Below, piece after piece: positions 61,444-64,000 of a stretch of DNA of 64,000 nucleotides; position 1 is the stretch's first letter; each line of letters begins with the position of its first letter. This DNA comes from Neospora caninum Liverpool (Eukaryota > Apicomplexa > Conoidasida > Eucoccidiorida > Sarcocystidae). The notes under the pieces are model-generated. The model was not told the DNA's origin and searched no databases. It was given only the letters and a program-made list of their open reading frames with translations. The translations under genes were made by a program, and so were the position numbers. The stretch is from the NCBI RefSeq assembly GCF_000208865.1, contig NC_018390.1:324798-388797 (forward strand), in the 5' to 3' direction.

Positions 61444-62223
61444 TGCACAGGAATTGTTTCTTTCGAATTGGTTGGATGCGATATGTGTGATGTTTTGTTG
61501 AGGGAAAGCACATTTCAAGCTCTTGGTATACTCGACCCGTAATTCAGGTCTTCGCATTCTCGTCTTGTCATCAAGCGAGAACTCACGCGTGCGGACTTCT
61601 CCCCGCTGTTCAGTCTTCTCCGATTGCCTCTCTACTATAATATACTATGGTGGAGACCAGCTGACGATATTGTACCACGTATCCTTCGACGATTCCATGT
61701 GCTTGCAACTGCCAAGGCACAGTTCGGTGTCCAGTCGGTCGTTCGGTTATGCATGCGCGCTGAGAGGCTTTCCTGTCACGCCATAGCGGTTAACGCATGC
61801 ATGGCCTTCTTCCAATCAGAAACTGATTCTAGGCGTCAGCCGCTCACCGACAATTTTTTTCACTTTCACCGGCACAGTGGGTAACTTGCTCCCTTCTCCA
61901 ACTCCCAGGAGTGTTGGATGCGACGCCGGAGGGGCGCGGTCCCTCGAGCATTGTATGCGAAGACAGAACACTGCTTCTGGAAGGAGACATCCGATTTTGA
62001 CATCCACTGTCGCGTTTCCCCCGCTGCGTTACTACGCTGGCGTCGTGCCTGTTTGAAAGGAGGTAGCCACACGAGGTAGAACGCATGCAATGACAGAGAG
62101 ATATAATCCCACACGTCGGCTGGGAAAACGACTTAACGTACACGTTCCCATCCGGTGAAAGCGCTTTAGACACGCACGTTCACTGTCTCCTCTGTGCTGC
62201 CTGCTGGTGACAGCACACGCGTC
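61444..62223. other. Convergent 3' spacer
   Basis: About 780 bases lie between the RPAC1 stop (plus) and the transporter stop (minus), with only short meaningless frames. It should carry both 3' UTRs. Confidence 0.55.
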
Positions 62224-63420
62224 TCATGAACGCTTGTTGTGGCACCACTCACCGCAAAGCCTGTCCTGGTATCCACTTTCGGAGACGAGCTCGACGGCCT
62301 CGTTTAGATCGGTGCTTGGAACAGGTGAGAAATGCGCTGCCCGCGCCGGCCCAGCGTACCCCTTAAAGGTGGTCACGCGTCGCCAGGCCTGCGCGACTGT
62401 TGCTGGTTCCACGGTGTAGAGGAACGTTGCTATTAAGACGAGAGCGGCGCCGACGGAGAAGAGGGTTGAGGGGACGAAGTCGCCAATGACCCACCAGGAG
62501 AGGAGGCATGAGAGAACGATTGAGAGGGTGTTCCCAAAACACTTTAGGATATTGTCTGCATACTTGAGGACGGCAGCCACAATGAGGCCGCCGAGTGCTT
62601 GGAGAAGCACGGCGCTCCAAGCAATTCCGTTGTACCCTTGGAAAAATCCGTGTTCTCGAATCCTGTCACCGTCATTCCAATACGCGCCTAGCACAGCTAA
62701 GACTGTTCCATACAAAGCGAGCTGAATGTTTCGCACCCAGATGCTCACTGAAGTCTGCTTGAGGATCTTTTCCAAATAAACACCTGCGAAACCGCTAGTC
62801 AAGCATGCGGAAAAAACGGCGATTAGACCCACCAGTGGATTCCCCTCATTCACAGCCGCACTATCATGAGAGACAGCCGAGCCTCCTGAAGGGAGCGAAA
62901 TAATCGCAACTCCGCTTGTTAGAATCATCAGAGCCACCCACTTCACCAAGGGGACGTGCTTGTGAAGAATGAGAACTGACAGCACGGCTGTTGTGAGGAT
63001 TTTAAACTGATACGTCACCTGGTAGACAGCTGCGGACAGATTTGAGAGCGCCAGAAATATCAGATTGTTCTGCAGGGTGTAGAGGGCCGCAGGCACTCCC
63101 ACCTGCAGCATGGCGACCGGCGAATGGCAGATTGCCGCATTCAGAACTCTTCCTGTTTTCGCAATACTCCAACTGTTTTCCCCCCATACAATAAGAAGTC
63201 CTGCAATCAGTTTTACCAATTCAGCCATAGTTACTGCTGTCGTATTCAAGAATCGACGACTAACTCCGTCGTCAGATTTCGTGGGAAGCCGAGAGACGCG
63301 CAGCACGAGGACAGCTGCAACAGTCTGGACAACCAAGAGAAACAACGCAACCCACTTCATGGGGATTCGTCCCAAGAATTTGGGGGGAGGCGCTTCGTCT
63401 ACGCACGCGCGACCAGTCAT
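62224..63420 (-). CDS. Golgi/ER nucleotide-sugar transporter (SLC35A / UDP-sugar transporter family)
   Basis: One uninterrupted exon of 398 residues from the ATG at 63420; upstream codons in frame contain no ATG. It is very hydrophobic, with about ten membrane helices. It begins FLGRIPMKWVALFLLVVQTV and contains MAELVKLIAGLLIVW, VPAALYTLQNNLIFLALSNL, AAVYQVTYQFKILTTAVLSV, LVKWVALMILTSGVAII, SGFAGVYLEKILKQT, VRNIQLALYG, IVAAVLKYADNILKCFGNTL and SIVLSCLLSWWV. These are the hallmark blocks of SLC35A transporters (CMP-sialate, UDP-Gal, UDP-GlcNAc), which exchange a cytosolic nucleotide sugar for luminal nucleotide monophosphate. Substrate cannot be read from sequence. Coccidians do not generally make sialic acid, so a UDP-sugar such as UDP-GlcNAc/GalNAc or UDP-Gal is more likely. 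It is the only intronless gene in the window. Confidence 0.95.
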   Translation of the reverse strand: MTGRACVDEAPPPKFLGRIPMKWVALFLLVVQTVAAVLVLRVSRLPTKSDDGVSRRFLNTTAVTMAELVKLIAGLLIVWGENSWSIAKTGRVLNAAICHSPVAMLQVGVPAALYTLQNNLIFLALSNLSAAVYQVTYQFKILTTAVLSVLILHKHVPLVKWVALMILTSGVAIISLPSGGSAVSHDSAAVNEGNPLVGLIAVFSACLTSGFAGVYLEKILKQTSVSIWVRNIQLALYGTVLAVLGAYWNDGDRIREHGFFQGYNGIAWSAVLLQALGGLIVAAVLKYADNILKCFGNTLSIVLSCLLSWWVIGDFVPSTLFSVGAALVLIATFLYTVEPATVAQAWRRVTTFKGYAGPARAAHFSPVPSTDLNEAVELVSESGYQDRLCGEWCHNKRS

Positions 63421-64000
63421 TTTGTCGCGCTCAGAGGGACAGGCAATCAAGCGTCCATCGCAAACTTTGCTGCTTCCGTGGAGACGTGGTTCCGGCGAAC
63501 AGTGCGTATTTTTGCTCAGAAACGGGCTGACATTACGGAATCTCCCTGTTGTTCTCACATGACAAGCTGTTAACCTTTTCAGTGCAATGATGCATCATGG
63601 GGCTGTGCGATTTAAGCGCGGTGCCTCGAGAAAGCAGGCACGCGGAAGACGTAGTCGAGGCGGAAATGTGGCCGGAGAGACAATTTCAGGCAAGTAAATG
63701 GGGTACGAACGCCCTGCTGACTACACATACGCCTTCCAGAGCATCGGTAAAGCTTATTTCTGAGCAAGAAGAAGTCGAAATGAACATGTGCCTTTTTCTT
63801 GAACACCCACCCTAACGCGCCTCAGAGAGTAGCCTCTTTTTGGGTCGCACGGCCGAGCGTTGCACCATTTGAAGATAACGCCCTTCCCGGCGTCTAACTG
63901 TCCAGAAAGAGACGAAAAAACGGGTCCCAGGAGTCCATCAAAAAAGCGTGAAAAAAACGTTGTCTCGCTGTCAAAGTGACCATTTGGAGAAGCGAAAATC
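63421..64000. other. Upstream flank of the nucleotide-sugar transporter gene
   Basis: This is the probable promoter and 5' UTR of the minus-strand transporter. No further exon or gene start is supported before the window ends. Confidence 0.5.

Noticed and set aside
63421..63558. N-terminal extension of the nucleotide-sugar transporter
   Set aside because: The frame is open upstream but contains no ATG; the only nearby ATG is in another frame, so the start at 63420 is preferred.

Overview
This window looks like nuclear DNA of a tissue-cyst-forming coccidian apicomplexan (Sarcocystidae: Toxoplasma, Neospora, Hammondia or Besnoitia). The evidence is intron-dense genes with GTAAGT/GTGAGT donors, an ApiAP2-type regulator, an apicomplexan LCCL/scavenger-receptor protein (CCp3/LAP1 type), long untranslated stretches and balanced base composition. 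I see no bacterial operons, tRNA or rRNA genes, CRISPR arrays or recognisable transposons. The species is not settled from sequence alone. All gene models are manual: exons were chosen by family motifs, GT/AG borders and matching reading phase, without transcript data.

Layout: (1) 0.8-6.6 kb, minus: tRNA m2,2G26 methyltransferase TRM1, nine phase-consistent exons. (2) 8.2-9.0 kb, plus: small cold-shock-domain protein with a glycine-rich tail. (3) 11.5-15.0 kb, plus: AP2-domain protein. (4) 18.8-30.7 kb, plus: the most unusual gene, a predicted type I surface or secretory protein with a rhamnose/galactose-binding (SUEL-type) lectin module, many RCC1-like blades, a thrombospondin type 1 repeat, one transmembrane helix and a tiny tail. 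(5) 32.4-36.1 kb, minus: MGRN1/RNF157/LUL-type RING E3 ligase with a potential N-myristoylation site. (6) 38.7-44.1 kb, plus: multi-pass membrane J-domain co-chaperone. (7) 46.1-48.8 kb, minus: Mago nashi, an exon-junction-complex core subunit. (8) 50.4-55.7 kb, minus: CCp3/LAP1-type multi-adhesive secreted protein (2 PLAT, 4 LCCL, 2 SRCR, 1 pentraxin-like domain). (9) 56.8-57.3 kb, minus: ribosomal protein L32. (10) 58.7-61.4 kb, plus: RPAC1, the AC40 subunit of RNA polymerases I and III. (11) 62.2-63.4 kb, minus: intronless nucleotide-sugar transporter.

Several genes serve RNA production and decay (TRM1, Mago, RPL32, RPAC1, the cold-shock protein). RPL32 and RPAC1 share a divergent intergenic region holding two GCATGC-type motifs and a TTATAT element of the kind reported for Toxoplasma ribosomal-protein promoters. 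Two genes (4 and 8) encode large modular proteins with animal-like adhesive domains. Gene 4 is the best candidate for something not yet described. Its last blades are encoded one per exon, flanked by symmetric phase-1 introns, a structure suggesting growth by exon duplication.
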